Shown here: in pieces, positions 1 to 10,142 of the stretch
How positions within the stretch are numbered: the stretch's first letter is position 1
How the letters are laid out: each line of letters opens with the position of its first letter
Source of the DNA: Tamarix chinensis
Lineage: Eukaryota; Streptophyta; Magnoliopsida; Caryophyllales; Tamaricaceae
Length of the DNA: 64,000 bases
Direction: 5' to 3'
Assembly (NCBI GenBank): GCA_030549775.1
Contig: CM060174.1
Span: 54,438,707 to 54,502,706 of the forward strand
Position numbers and translations under genes: made by a program
The notes under the pieces: generated by a model
What the model was told of the DNA's origin: nothing
Seen by the model: the letters and a program-made list of their open reading frames with translations, nothing else
Databases searched by the model: none

Positions 1-700
1 GGGGAAAATACATTTATTGAGCAATGCTTCAATACTCTTAGAGTGGTTTAGTATTGATGCTAAGTTCTCATATTGGTAACGGACTCATTGCAACCAAAGA
101 GTAAAAGCATCCAAAGTATATTAAGGATGGCGATATGCTGAGCAACTTGGTCTTGTGCCACCGAAACACATATCACATCAAAAGATATATCAAATCTTAA
201 GACCTACTATTACACAAGTAAACAAATAGAATGAAGGATTAGTGCTTGAAAATTAAGAGGAAGTGTATAGAAGCAAATGAAAGTTCAAATCAATCATACT
301 TGAGTTCAAGATACTAAGATGTGGTATAGATTGTAGAAAGCACAAAGGTACATATGAACTTAGCCAAAATAAAGTGAAGTGTGAAAGCAAAAGGCCTAAG
401 GTCCAATTATGAAAGGATGTAGTCTAACTAGATAGTCTAAACCATCAATCACTAATGTCTAATTCATAATATTGAGTTGTCAAGGGAGGACTGGAGTTGC
501 TTGTATAACATTTTTCCAGCTTGAGACATGATTTTATTTTCTATTTCTTTTAATGGTTTGCATGTATATTGCATTGATTTTATGGGTAGATCATCTGTAA
601 GCTCTTAACAAACATAATCATCCACTAGTGGTTAACTGGAGAGCGGAGTTCTAATATCCACAAAAGACTTTTCTTATTTTTTCAAGGTGAAATCTAGGTA
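1..700. other. Gene-free AT-rich DNA at the left edge
   Basis: No open frame, RNA gene or transposon terminus could be recognised on either strand. Composition is like the flanking repeat DNA. It may be the left part of the degraded Ty3/gypsy element downstream, but no LTR pairing with 3600-3950 was seen. Confidence 0.4.
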
Positions 701-714
701 TGAGGCATGCACTT

Positions 715-769
715 AAATAGCGGTTCCACTATAGCGTAGCGGCTACTATTTATAGCGGAACCACTATTT
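715..769. repeat. Short inverted repeat (hairpin)
   Basis: Arms 715-733 and 751-769 are inverted copies of AAATAGCGGTTCCACTATA with 17 of 19 positions matching, around a 17-base loop that also contains TAGCGG. It stands next to a stretch (about 780-1310) rich in CGATAAAT and ATCGGC words on both strands. It could be the end of a small non-autonomous DNA element. No target-site duplication was found. Confidence 0.55.
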
Positions 770-779
770 AGCGGTTGTT

Positions 780-1312
780 GGGTTAACACCAATGCAAAAT
801 TATCAATACTCTATGTTTTAAAATTTTACATTTACTAGTCGGTAAATTGCCTATAAATCAACATCACCGATAAATCAAGATAAATTGTTGATCGGCAATT
901 TATTAAAAAATTCTTAAATCTATTGAAAAAATATAATTTTTTATTATTCATGTACTACATATAACAAGTTACTATTGAACATTAATAAAGTATAGTTATT
1001 CGTTACCTTTACAAATCCTACTAAATAAAACTGCAGTCGATATTGTGACCATGGTTGCAGAATCAGGTTGTTGCAAACGGTATTTTATACATTGTGATTT
1101 TTGCAACATTTTTTTTTACAACAAAATTCAGTAATTATCGACAAATAGTGTAAAAATTAGTAAAATATCAGCAAATATTAGCGATAACGGATATATCACC
1201 GATAAATACATAAAATTCTAATATTGTCGCATATCACCAATTTTGCATATCGGCTGACCTAAAATCGATAAATGTCTGCCTATATTACATATCAGGACTA
1301 ATATTTAATTTT
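780..1312. repeat. AT-rich stretch with recurring CGATAAAT/ATCGGC words
   Basis: The words CCGATAAAT, ATCGGC, CGGTAAATTGCC and GATAACGGATAT recur in both orientations, for example near 840, 870, 890, 1180, 1200 and 1250. This suggests an imperfect foldback repeat. It occupies the place where a 5' LTR would be expected upstream of the PBS-like site at 1314, but no match to the sequence after the pol remnant was seen, so LTR identity is not claimed. Confidence 0.3.
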
Positions 1313-1313
1313 A

Positions 1314-1326
1314 TGATATCAAAGCT
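1314..1326 (+). other. Candidate tRNA-Met primer binding site (decayed)
   Basis: TGATATCAAAGCT differs from the initiator-methionine tRNA primer site TGGTATCAGAGCT at two positions, both G to A, as expected from decay of methylated DNA. It lies about 240 bp upstream of the gag start, the usual place for a PBS. Confidence 0.45.
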
Positions 1327-1562
1327 TTAATTGGATTGCCATAATCCCCTGCGAAAAGGTAACATAAAAAAATAAATAAAATTAAAATTAAAAAAACATT
1401 GATTTTTCTTCTAAAACTCAACTTCATGTATCAAGACTCTTCTAATATTGAATCAAAATTTCATCTAGAATCCTCCATGCTGAAGTATTTTTCGTCCCAC
1501 ATGTAAGGGAAAGGCACAATTTTGGATTGGCTAGTATAGCCATGTCAAAAACGCACCAAAAT

Positions 1563-2578
1563 ATGGAAAAGGATAAAATGGATTTATTGGTGGCTCAAAT
1601 TCAATATCTCACTCAAGTAATTGCTAGACAAGAGGAAAGGCATAAACAACATTTGTCTAGAATTGAATGGGGGCTCTCTAATCATGTAGATACATGTAAC
1701 TAAGAGGGAGTAGATGGGAGAAGAAGGCCACATTGCAAAGGGTCATACACGCCACCACATGGAGCCAACCAAATTGATGAGGATGATGAGGAGAAAATTG
1801 GTAACAATTGGAAACATGTGTCAAGTGCCAAAAAACCCTATGATGATGTAGAGAAAGGACTTCGATTTGATCTCCTCGAGTTTGAAGGCAATATGAATCC
1901 CAAAACCTACTTAGAATGGCAACAAACAATGGAGGTGATTTTTTAGTTCAAAGAGCTAGATGATGAGAGAACATGCAAGATGGCTATTTTGAAAATCAAG
2001 AAATTTCTTAGATTATGATTCGAGAATTTGAAGAAGACATAAGAGAGAAAATTCAATTCTAAGATCAAATCATAGAAAAAGTTCAAGAATCATTTTGAAG
2101 AAGGCTTGTGTCATGAGATTATGAACAAGAGAACTACATCAAACTAATTGCACTCAAGCAAGGGTTTATGAGTGTAGAAGAGTATGCTCGGGAATTCAAG
2201 AGATTGGCATTAGTTTGTGACATCCAAGAAAGAAGGGGGAAAAAATAGAACAAACTCGTGCGAGGTTCCTTAAAGTCTCAACTTAAACATAAGGGAGAAA
2301 GTTGAAGTATGCATAATCAATACATTCGAAGAATTGATGAAATTCACTTTGAAAGTTGAGAAGCAATTAAAGAGGACGAAGATGACTTCCAAGTCATCAT
2401 CTTCTATAATGTTCAAGCTCAACCCTAGTGGAGAAACGAATTTTTTAAAAAAAATGGGGAAAGGGACCAAATTGAAGATAGAAAAGAAAAGATGGGAGAA
2501 AGTGCTAGAAAATAATGTTTCAAATGTAGAAGTTATTACCACTTTGCAAGAGATTGTCCTAACCAAAAGGCCTTAACT
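1563..2578 (+). pseudogene. gag: Ty3/gypsy gag remnant with CCHC zinc knuckle
   Basis: From the ATG at 1563 the frame reads a coiled-coil-like leader, an acidic IDEDDEE stretch and then the retrotransposon capsid signature FDLLEFEGNMNPKTYLEW around 1868-1920. Later segments match the usual capsid motif SVEEYAREFKRL near 2170-2205. A single CX2CX4HX4C zinc knuckle (CFKCRSYYHFARDC) is intact at 2516-2557, in a different frame from the capsid. Stops interrupt the protein, for example where TAG follows MEVIF near 1945, and shifts change frame several times. It would have coated element RNA in cytoplasmic particles. It cannot encode a working protein now. Family assignment is firm; clade is not resolved. 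Confidence 0.85.
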
Positions 2579-2710
2579 TTTGGAGAAATTTTAACACACA
2601 ACCATGTAGTGATTATGAGATTGAGCTAGAGGATACAGAGAGTAATGGTGTACAGAGTACATATAGTAAAAAAGGCCCATAGTGTTGCATCGTACAAAGG
2701 GTTCTATGGT

Positions 2711-2835
2711 GATGACGTGTTATGTGACATATTATGTCATATCCTAATTGAGAAGCCTTGGCAATATGATAGATATGATAGAGGAGTGCTCAATGAGTAC
2801 ATAGTTTGCAAAGGGGGAAAAAAATCAAGTTGAGG
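2711..2835 (+). pseudogene. Ty3/gypsy protease C-terminal remnant
   Basis: The frame contains CDILCHILIEKPWQYDR followed by a GVLNEY...KGGKK stretch. This matches the conserved end of plant Ty3/gypsy aspartic proteases, where a CD..(M)DACH(I/L)L.(G/R)PWQ(F/Y)DR motif is followed by a short basic tail. The catalytic D(S/T)G region, which should be upstream near 2600-2690, is not recognisable. It sits between the zinc knuckle and the RT remnant, as expected for a gag-pol polyprotein. Confidence 0.65.
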
Positions 2836-3054
2836 CCTATTTTTGAGCTAGCAACCAATTCTAAGAAGCCACAAAAGGAGTCCAAATTCAAAAGTTTGTT
2901 CCTCAAACATGGAGAAGACCATTAAGGAAGGAGGGTTTTGTTATGCTTTGGTAGTGAAAGAAAAAAAGCCAATAAGGGGAGTATGGCAAGCTACAACCAA
3001 ATCTCATCAAGCTTTTTTGGAAGAATGTGTTCTCCAAAGAGTTACACCTAGATT

Positions 3055-3536
3055 ACCACCGTTGTGAGGAATAGAGCATGTCATTGATCTTATGTCAAGA
3101 GCTTCTCTTCCAAATAAGGCAGTGTATTGATGCAATCCCAAGGAAACAACAGAGTAGCAAAGAAAAATTCAAATCACTAGATCATGGCTATGTGAGAGAA
3201 ATCATGAGTCTGTGTTATGTTTCAGCTTTGTTAGTTCCCAAAAAGGATAGGGCGAAGGAAAGCATGAGTTCATATTGTGTTATGATTTTGTTAGTTCCTA
3301 AGAATGATTGGACGTGGAGGATGTGCATTGATTCGAGGGTAGTTAATAGCATCACTATCAATTACAGATTTCCTATGTCAAAATTAGATGATATGCTAGA
3401 TGAGTTATGCAAAGCGCAGATCTTCTCTAAAATTGATTTGAGGAACGATTACTATCAGTTGAGAATTAAAGAAGGGGATGGGTGGAAGCCCGCTTTCTAG
3501 ACTAAGTATGGTCTTTATGGGTGGTTGGTGAAAGAA
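3055..3536 (+). pseudogene. pol: Ty3/gypsy reverse transcriptase remnant (N-terminal half)
   Basis: The start reads LPPL(stop)GIEHVIDL...ASLPNKAVY in one frame, then shifts near 3160 to another that reads GYVREIMS, LLVPKN, WRMCIDSR, YRFPMSKLDDMLDEL, FSKIDLRNDYYQLR. These are the entry, fingers and first palm motifs of plant Ty3/gypsy RT. A TAG at 3498-3500 replaces the lysine expected after WKPAF; the frame then continues TKYGLYGWLV before homology ends. The catalytic (F/Y)xDD box is missing because the element is deleted beyond 3536. A 60-bp in-frame tandem duplication within this remnant is listed separately. Confidence 0.85.
3203..3322 (+). repeat. 60-bp in-frame tandem duplication inside the RT remnant
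   Basis: Copy 1 (3203-3262) and copy 2 (3263-3322) both begin CATGAGT and both encode a version of MS.CxVxxLLVPK. The second copy joins correctly to the WRMCIDSR motif, so the first copy is the extra one. The copies have diverged by many substitutions, so the duplication is old. The period of 60 preserves the frame. Confidence 0.75.
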
Positions 3537-3659
3537 CTCAAGCACATATCTCATCTGGAGAGCTATCTTGAAAGTCAAAGAGTGTATAAGTCCAACAGAG
3601 CAAATTTGAGGACAAATTATTCTCAATAAGGGTAGAATGATGCAGGAGCATGTCCAACA

Positions 3660-5371
3660 AATTCTACAAGCCATGGTTTAGCTTATTTAATATTAAATGA
3701 CATTAGTTTAGCCTTGGTGGAGGAATTGGATCAAACTTACAATATTGAACTTAATACGGTGCTTATTTGCTTAAATATAAACCAATAATGGAATTAATGG
3801 TCATTATTGGATTTTTTGATGAGGAACCATGATTTGCACATGACTTGCACATGACATAGACGTCCAATACCATATTAGTCACAATTTAGATTTAGTCAAT
3901 AAATATTAGATATTGTTAGAATCTTAGAATTTGAATCTTATTAGTTGCAAGTTTTATAAAATCATAGCTCGTGTACGTGTTGATATCAATAGCAATACAA
4001 CCAAGTTAAGTTTGATTATTCAACTGGTTCTCTACATGAATTCATCCTTGATTTATGACTTTTGTGTGATTCAAAATTTAATTTTCTCTACTCAATTTTT
4101 ATGCGATTTGAGTTACTTTGTCTTCAATTGAACATATTCATATCCTATACAATCGATCATCAAAACATTCATATCTACACACATATTCATCCCTAACATT
4201 CATCATCTTCAACCTCTTGAAACCCTAACTCTAACCCTCCTTGTCCTCCATAGCCATGTTTCTTGATATCTTACCAACCACTATTAACCAGATTTTCCTT
4301 ACCATAATCAACCTCTAAAACCCCCCACCATAATTGTCCATAATCATCCATACATTCAACCCCCAAAATCAATACTTTCGTTCAAATAACTCTTAATGCC
4401 CTCTTCTTTATCAACATTTTTTCTCCGTAATTAATATCACATTAAACTCGACTCTATCCCACCATAAATACCCCATCATTATCCATTAATCCACCATCAA
4501 AAACCCTAACCAATCAAACTCCCAAGCCCTCATAAAACTCATGAAACCTAACACCCCAACCAAAAATCCTAACCCCAAACTAAAACCCTAACCTCAAAAT
4601 CAATCAATGCTCCATCTTGTATTGATTCAATTCTTGTGTGGCTTATGTAAATTATTATTTTCGTTGTGTGTGCTTCCAACCCACATCAAGGGCGGTCTCT
4701 TTCCAATACCCAACACATAAACGCTGAAATAAAGATGAAGAAATGGTGCATATTGACATTTTTTGGCATGGAATTTAATATTTGTTTGTGTGCTCGTTAA
4801 TGTTTTATGGTAAATTGTAACAAAAGCTAAAGACAGTTTTGATGAGCAATGGGTCACATCAACTGAAATGAAAATAAGCTCTTGGCCAAATGGGCCCTAA
4901 TTGAATTTGGTCTTGTTCAATTTCACACTACACATTGTATGTTCCAGTAATACAAAATCAATTCAAGAAACATGCAGTGAAATGCAGTTTATGGTGGAAG
5001 AGTAGAGACCTCTTTTGAGAAGGAACATACTCTCCAGCATTAATATATGTTCAATTGACATTAACATTACTTGGGTAAAAATACATCACTATCATATGAA
5101 TAATGGATATGGATCAATGACCCTCAAGGTAGTCCATAGCCCAGGCCAAGGATTAATCGATTAGAGAAGAAGATAATCATAAACCAGACCAGGAAGATGT
5201 TTGGCCATCTTGTCCAATTTTAATAATGACTCTGGATACTGAGTATATAAGCTTTAGTATGTGAGTGCATGTGTTTGTGTTCGTGAGGAGGTATGGAGGG
5301 GGAGGGGAGATAGAGAAGAGAGAGAGAATAACCAAAATATAACTCCTACTTATATCAGAAGATAATCATAC
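3660..5371. other. Gene-free stretch between the dead retroelement and NAA30
   Basis: AT-rich to about 4130, then a C- and A-rich stretch (4190-4610) containing several scattered AAACCCTAA words but no tandem telomere repeat. The missing NAA30 exon(s) would be expected here on the minus strand, but no frame resembling the C-terminal half of the acetyltransferase fold was found. A CT-poor, GA-containing microsatellite-like patch is at 5290-5325. Confidence 0.5.
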
Positions 5372-6952
5372 CTCTTCACAACCAGACTCCATCATCACTC
5401 TAATAGACCTGGTGACCAGCTCTGTTGCTGCACAATAAACAACAATGTGACAACCACAAAATAAGCTAAAAAAGGACACTTCTATTACAAATAATTATGA
5501 TGAAAAGTTTCTAGTCTTTTTTCTCCTGACAAAAAAAAAAATTTACTGTACAAAATAAGATAATATTCCCCACAAACAACAAATCCTGTAATCCATTTTA
5601 ATTCAGCAATTCAGTCTCATCAACACTAAAAGGTTTTTATTAGACTCTAAGAAACCTGAGCTTACACATTCCAGCATAGATAAGAATGACTACAACAAAA
5701 AGCTGAGTAATCCACCAAAAGATTCAGGCCAACATGCGTAGCAATGAAAATATTGTGTATCAATAACTTTTTTTCTTTTTTAAAATTTTACTATTTTAAG
5801 TAAATTTAGTTTCTAAATATTATAAAACAGCTGACAGCTAGCAGCCAACAACTACCACTTACCCAAACATACACATTGTCTTACACTTACATTCATGCCA
5901 TTCAAAATGCCAGCTGTATGGGAAAGGAACAAAATATCACACTATGATATCCTTTTAAACAGACAACCCTTCCATATGGTTTTTTCGTAAATGCTTTCAC
6001 CAGACATGTTCAGTAACCTAAACTAGGTATCAAGAAGCTAGTTCCTCACTGTACTACAATTCAGGAAATAGCAGAAGGTCCTGAGAGACACTCAAGTACC
6101 AAGCTAAGCATATACAATTATGAACAACCTCATTCCTTCCAGGTAAATGGTAAGACATCACAATCATGGGAAAAGAAGGATTAAGATGACTACACTGTTT
6201 TTCCACTCAATTTAGCAGTTCTTGTCTTCCTCCCTTGACATAGCATAATGGATAAAATTTAACATGCTAAATTACTTTACAGCCATAACAACAATCTACA
6301 CCCTTGTATCACGTTACAGTTCATATGCATTAAGATATACCGCACATGGAACCGAAATATTATATGGACGGAACAATTTGTAAAGTTGAAAAGAAGACTA
6401 GACCTGAACGGATATGGCCATGAAAAAAATTTGAGAATACTTTACCAATTCCTTTGCCTCTATAAGGCTTAATCACGACGAGCATAGCAATGTAGCCTCT
6501 GTACGTCTTTCGATGCTCCCCCATTTTACAAACAACGGTTCCAACGCATCTACCTCTGTGAAATGCCTGAAATTTTTTGCACATAAAACTGTAAATCAAG
6601 TCCAAGCCTCAAAAGAACAGACAGATGAATAAACAATACAATTTTAACTGACTGAGTTTTGCCGCTAAATTCAAAAACAATGAACTATCAAAAGCTAAAG
6701 GAAATAGAAGTAATATTTATCTAGCAAAGAGAGAATGAAAATTTAACATACAAGGAAACAAAGTTGGGGCCAAAGGTAGACGAAATAACGATAAGTGAAG
6801 ATGGAATAAGGTTCGCTGAGTTCTTCGTCAACGAGGCGCATGATTAAGGGCAGATGATGTTCACCTCCATAGCATATATATTCGATCTCGGCTGCATCGA
6901 ACTCATCCTCTACCCCTCTCTTCTTGGACTCCATATTTTCACTATCTCTCAC
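5372..6952 (-). CDS. NAA30: N-alpha-acetyltransferase 30 (NatC catalytic subunit), three exons, 3' end not found
   Basis: NAA30/MAK3 is the catalytic subunit of NatC, which acetylates cytosolic proteins starting with Met followed by a hydrophobic residue. Exon 1 is 6952-6752 (67 codons), ending YLWPQLCFL with donor GTATGT. Exon 2 is 6566-6446, from acceptor TTTCAG, reading [10 protein letters not shown]...[17 protein letters not shown]...YRGKGI, with donor GTAAAG. Exon 3 is 5427-5372, from acceptor GTGCAG, reading [19 protein letters not shown], with donor GTATGA. Phases agree: the Ala codon of the acetyl-CoA motif RGKGIA is split between exons 2 and 3. There are no stops or shifts. The first in-frame ATG is at 6952; a second is at 6934. 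The 126 codons seen cover the GNAT core up to the pyrophosphate loop; plant homologues are about 190 residues, so one or more C-terminal exons are missing from the window. A hAT element lies about 70 bp upstream. Confidence 0.85.
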
Positions 6953-7014
6953 AGTAAGGCAGCCTCAGCGGCGGTACAGACGGCCGCGAAGGTATCACCC
7001 GCTCCACGCTGATC

Positions 7015-7759
7015 CTGCTAGTTAGGGCTGTTCATTTTATTCGATATCTGCTTATCCGATCCGATATCCGAAGCGATCCAATCCGAAAAAATAAATATCC
7101 GATCCGATTTTTTTTTTCAAATCAAATATCCGATCCGATCAACGAAAAGTCAAACAAATCAAATATCCGATCCGACAAATACAAATAATATCCGATCCGA
7201 AGAAAAAATATTTATATATTTTTTATAATTTTTTATTTTATATATAATTGTATATAAATAAATTTAGATGTGTCTGTGTATAATTTTTACTTACTTTATT
7301 TATTATTTAAGGCAAAATTTAATTTAATTAAAATTATATTTTTAATATAATCCCTTTTTAGATATTTATAAAAATAAAAATAAAAATACTCTGCATACCG
7401 ATATACTCCATCCACTCCTTTCTTATTTTAGTTTTAACATTGGATATTTGTTGAGTAAGTCGGATATTTGCTAAGCGAATCGGATATTTGCCCAGCATTC
7501 GCTCAACAAATCGGATAATATAAAATATATTTGTCATTTGGTAAAATTTTTTTATATTTGAAATTGTATTCGAATAATATCGGATATATTTGATATCCGA
7601 TGATATCCGATCCGAAAATTCAAATATCTGATCTTCCGGATATTCGAAGTTTCAAATCAAATATCAAATATCATTTTTAGATATCCGAAATTTCAAATAT
7701 CCGACAATCAAATATTCGAAATATCGGATATTTGAACCGTGAACAACCCTACTGCTAGT
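7015..7759. mobile_element. hAT-type non-autonomous element with 8-bp target-site duplication
   Basis: The element spans 7023-7751. Its ends TAGGGCTGTTCA (7023-7034) and TGAACAACCCTA (7740-7751) are inverted copies with one mismatch. It is flanked by a perfect 8-bp duplication CTGCTAGT at 7015-7022 and 7752-7759, the hallmark of hAT transposition. The interior has no coding capacity. It consists of AT-rich DNA with many copies of ATCCGATCCGA/GATATCCGA near both ends, so the subterminal regions can also pair. It needs a transposase supplied in trans. Confidence 0.93.
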
Positions 7760-8020
7760 TGTTCTTCGCTGGATATGGGCCACAGAAAGCTCCGTGCGGC
7801 CCACATCAAATGATGCCTGGTTCGTATATTGGGCAAGACCGTACGTTACGCTCCGTTTGTCCGTTCTCAATTGTGTTTAGGGTGTTGTCGTTTACAAAAC
7901 AATTCGTTACTATTTGAAAAGTATTGACATTCGACTTGACTCATTTACTCCATTTTGCCCGTCTGTTTCTCTCTGCGTTGCGTATCTCTCAGACCTAACC
8001 CTTTCTGCGTTAGGATTTCC
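7760..8020 (-). promoter_or_regulatory. Probable displaced upstream region of NAA30
   Basis: Removing the hAT element brings this GC-richer segment to within about 60 bp of the exon 1 ATG. It contains no frame of interest and no clear TATA box on the minus strand. It is proposed as original 5' flank or 5' UTR of NAA30 only because of its position. Confidence 0.3.
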
Positions 8021-8021
8021 T

Positions 8022-8165
8022 GCACCTAGTCATGCCCCACGTGAGGTACTCCCGCACCTAGCCATGTGTTACGTAAGCCTCTTCCGCAACTAGCCATGCA
8101 TAGTGTGTGGTACTCTCATGCCTAATCAAGTGTTGCATGAGCTTCTCCTGCACCTAGCCTTTCAT
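8022..8165 (+). repeat. Degenerate tandem repeat, about 33-bp unit
   Basis: The core GCACCTAGYCATG recurs at about 8022, 8055, 8087 (as GCAACTAGCCATG) and 8150 (as GCACCTAGCC), each followed by a word like ACGTRAG or TGCATGAG and a CT-rich spacer. The copies are only moderately similar. Confidence 0.6.
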
Positions 8166-8834
8166 GATGTTATCACTTCATTTTAGTGGGTTAGGTTAAG
8201 TCTATTTCTATTCACCGTCATGTGTTTTCAAGTAGTTTGGTTGTTCTCTTATGTAGTTATTTAGATCATAATCATTGTCATATGTAGTAACTATGATTCC
8301 TTTCTCTTTAAGTATACATTACAGCTAAGAGATTTCAAACAAGTGCAGTAACAATAACTTAGCCATCCTCATGCAAGTGTAGTAGGAATTACTTAGTAAA
8401 ATTAATGAAAAAGCTTCCAAGTGTAGAAAAAATACTTCATCTTCACTCAACTCAGATAAAAGGTAAGAACTAACATAATTAAACAAGATACTTTACACAA
8501 AATCACATATTATCCATAATAGCACGATATAACAAATAAATATCATTACCAAGGTTACATTGGTCTTTTAGTAAATCTACTCCTAAATACCCTCTTTTTC
8601 TACTACCTTAGGTCACCTAACAACAAAATAATAAGAGGTTAGAAAAATATAGAATTAGCACAGAATAATGAACAGAAAAAAGAGGAAGAATTTAGGAGTA
8701 AACTAAAGAAAGATGGGGGAAACGATGAGAGGATGGTTTGGTTAAGCAACATCAAAAAGAACTTATCACCAAAAGCCAAGGCAAGAGAGAGGGAAAGATT
8801 GCAATTGGTTGTGGTTGAGGCCAAGAGGGAAAGG

Positions 8835-9117
8835 ATGAGGTTTGGGCACAAATAATGGATGACCTACATGAAGTGATCACATTGGTTGGGCAATGTTACA
8901 CACATAATTTAAAACTAATATTTGTGGTGTTTAAGGTTAAAAGTTGTGGTATTTAAGGCCAAGAAGGAAAGGAGGGATGGAAGTCGTGAGGAGTTGGCAA
9001 AGTAAAGGAGAGTTATATAAGGTTTGGATATAGCTAAGGGATCTTGCATGAGGTTTAGACACAAATGATGGGCGACCTATGTGAAATGGCCCCATTGATT
9101 AGGTAGTTATACACATG
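8835..9117 (+). repeat. Diverged direct repeat, about 70-bp copies
   Basis: Copy 1 (8835-8907) and copy 2 (9048-9117) share the order ATGAGGTTTRGRCACAAAT, GGATGACCTA or GGCGACCTA, then CATTGRTT and ACACAT. The 140 bp between them also repeats the word GGCCAAGARGGAAAGGA. No gene is visible in either copy. Confidence 0.6.
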
Positions 9118-9119
9118 CT

Positions 9120-10142
9120 TAACAAAACTTCTAACAATCCTTTTAAATCTAAAGGTTTTATACTTAATGAAAGGGGAGCGAGTGTTAAGTGTAGGTTATG
9201 TAAAAGGTGTTATCATATGTTATCTAGAAGTAATTTGAGTAGTATCTCCATTCTATGCCATAAATACTCCTTTAAGTCCCCTTTGTTTAGTATTTACTTA
9301 TAATACATCAATGTTTGAAAATATGAGAAACAATGACTATCATGTATATTTGAAATTTCACCACATAAAAATGCATAACAAATCAAGCTCTATGATCATG
9401 CCCACGCCCTTACCCTAGCCCAAAGATAGTAGCTCCTAAATTACGAGCAACTGCCTTAAGAACCGTATGTTGTTTCCCATTATACGGAGTTGGTTCACTT
9501 TTTTAATACATACAACAAAGAGCTTTTGTTACATCAGAAAGACAATGCCTAGCTATTATTTCTTCTTCCTCATTGTGTTAGGTAACCAACAATTTCACCA
9601 TTGTCGGTAACAAGTACTTACGAGTCACTTGGACATACTAATCCATGTAATCAAAATATATAACCTAAAGATCAACTATTGGTCCTTTTAAAATACAAAG
9701 GTTTAGTTGATGCTCACGCCTCACACATCACTAAGAAAACATGTGTGAGTAGTGCACTTTATGCCTCCTCATGTTTCATCCTCTATGAGCCTTCCCCGTT
9801 GATCTAATAGGCTTGTTGAGGATTACTTATGTAAACTTGAATTAACGAGTGACTCGTTGTGGCATATATAATTCTATGACATTTATTGAATGTAAATAAC
9901 CATAAAATATTGTCATAAGACAATTACTCATCAAATCTATGATGTTGTGCAAATCAAATATGACCTATAACAAAATAAGTAAACTAAATACTAGTATCAT
10001 TATTATAAGTATATAATCACATTTTAATACATTTGAGTATATCTTTATCACAAACATAGCATCAATCACCATTTGATAGTATCCGAGTATATGAGAGCTC
10101 TTATCAAGAGCTCTCTCACACCACCATCTTTGACAATAGGGC
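9120..10142. other. Gene-free stretch
   Basis: AT-rich DNA without a convincing open frame, RNA gene or terminus. It ends at the target-site duplication of LTR J. Confidence 0.5.

Larger units (their letters stand above)
1314..3660 (+). mobile_element. Degenerate Ty3/gypsy retrotransposon, internal region
   Basis: The order PBS-like site, gag, zinc knuckle, protease, reverse transcriptase is that of a plant Ty3/gypsy element on the plus strand. All reading frames are broken by stops and shifts. RNase H and integrase are absent: shortly after the RT palm start the sequence jumps to a segment that resembles the end of an internal region, a purine-rich stretch around 3585-3640. The element is therefore an internally deleted, long-dead copy. 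LTRs were not identified on either side. Confidence 0.8.

Noticed and set aside
4190..4610. Repeated AAACCCTAA words suggesting telomeric DNA
   Set aside because: Words are scattered and never tandem; consistent with a C/A-rich repeat or a TE leader.
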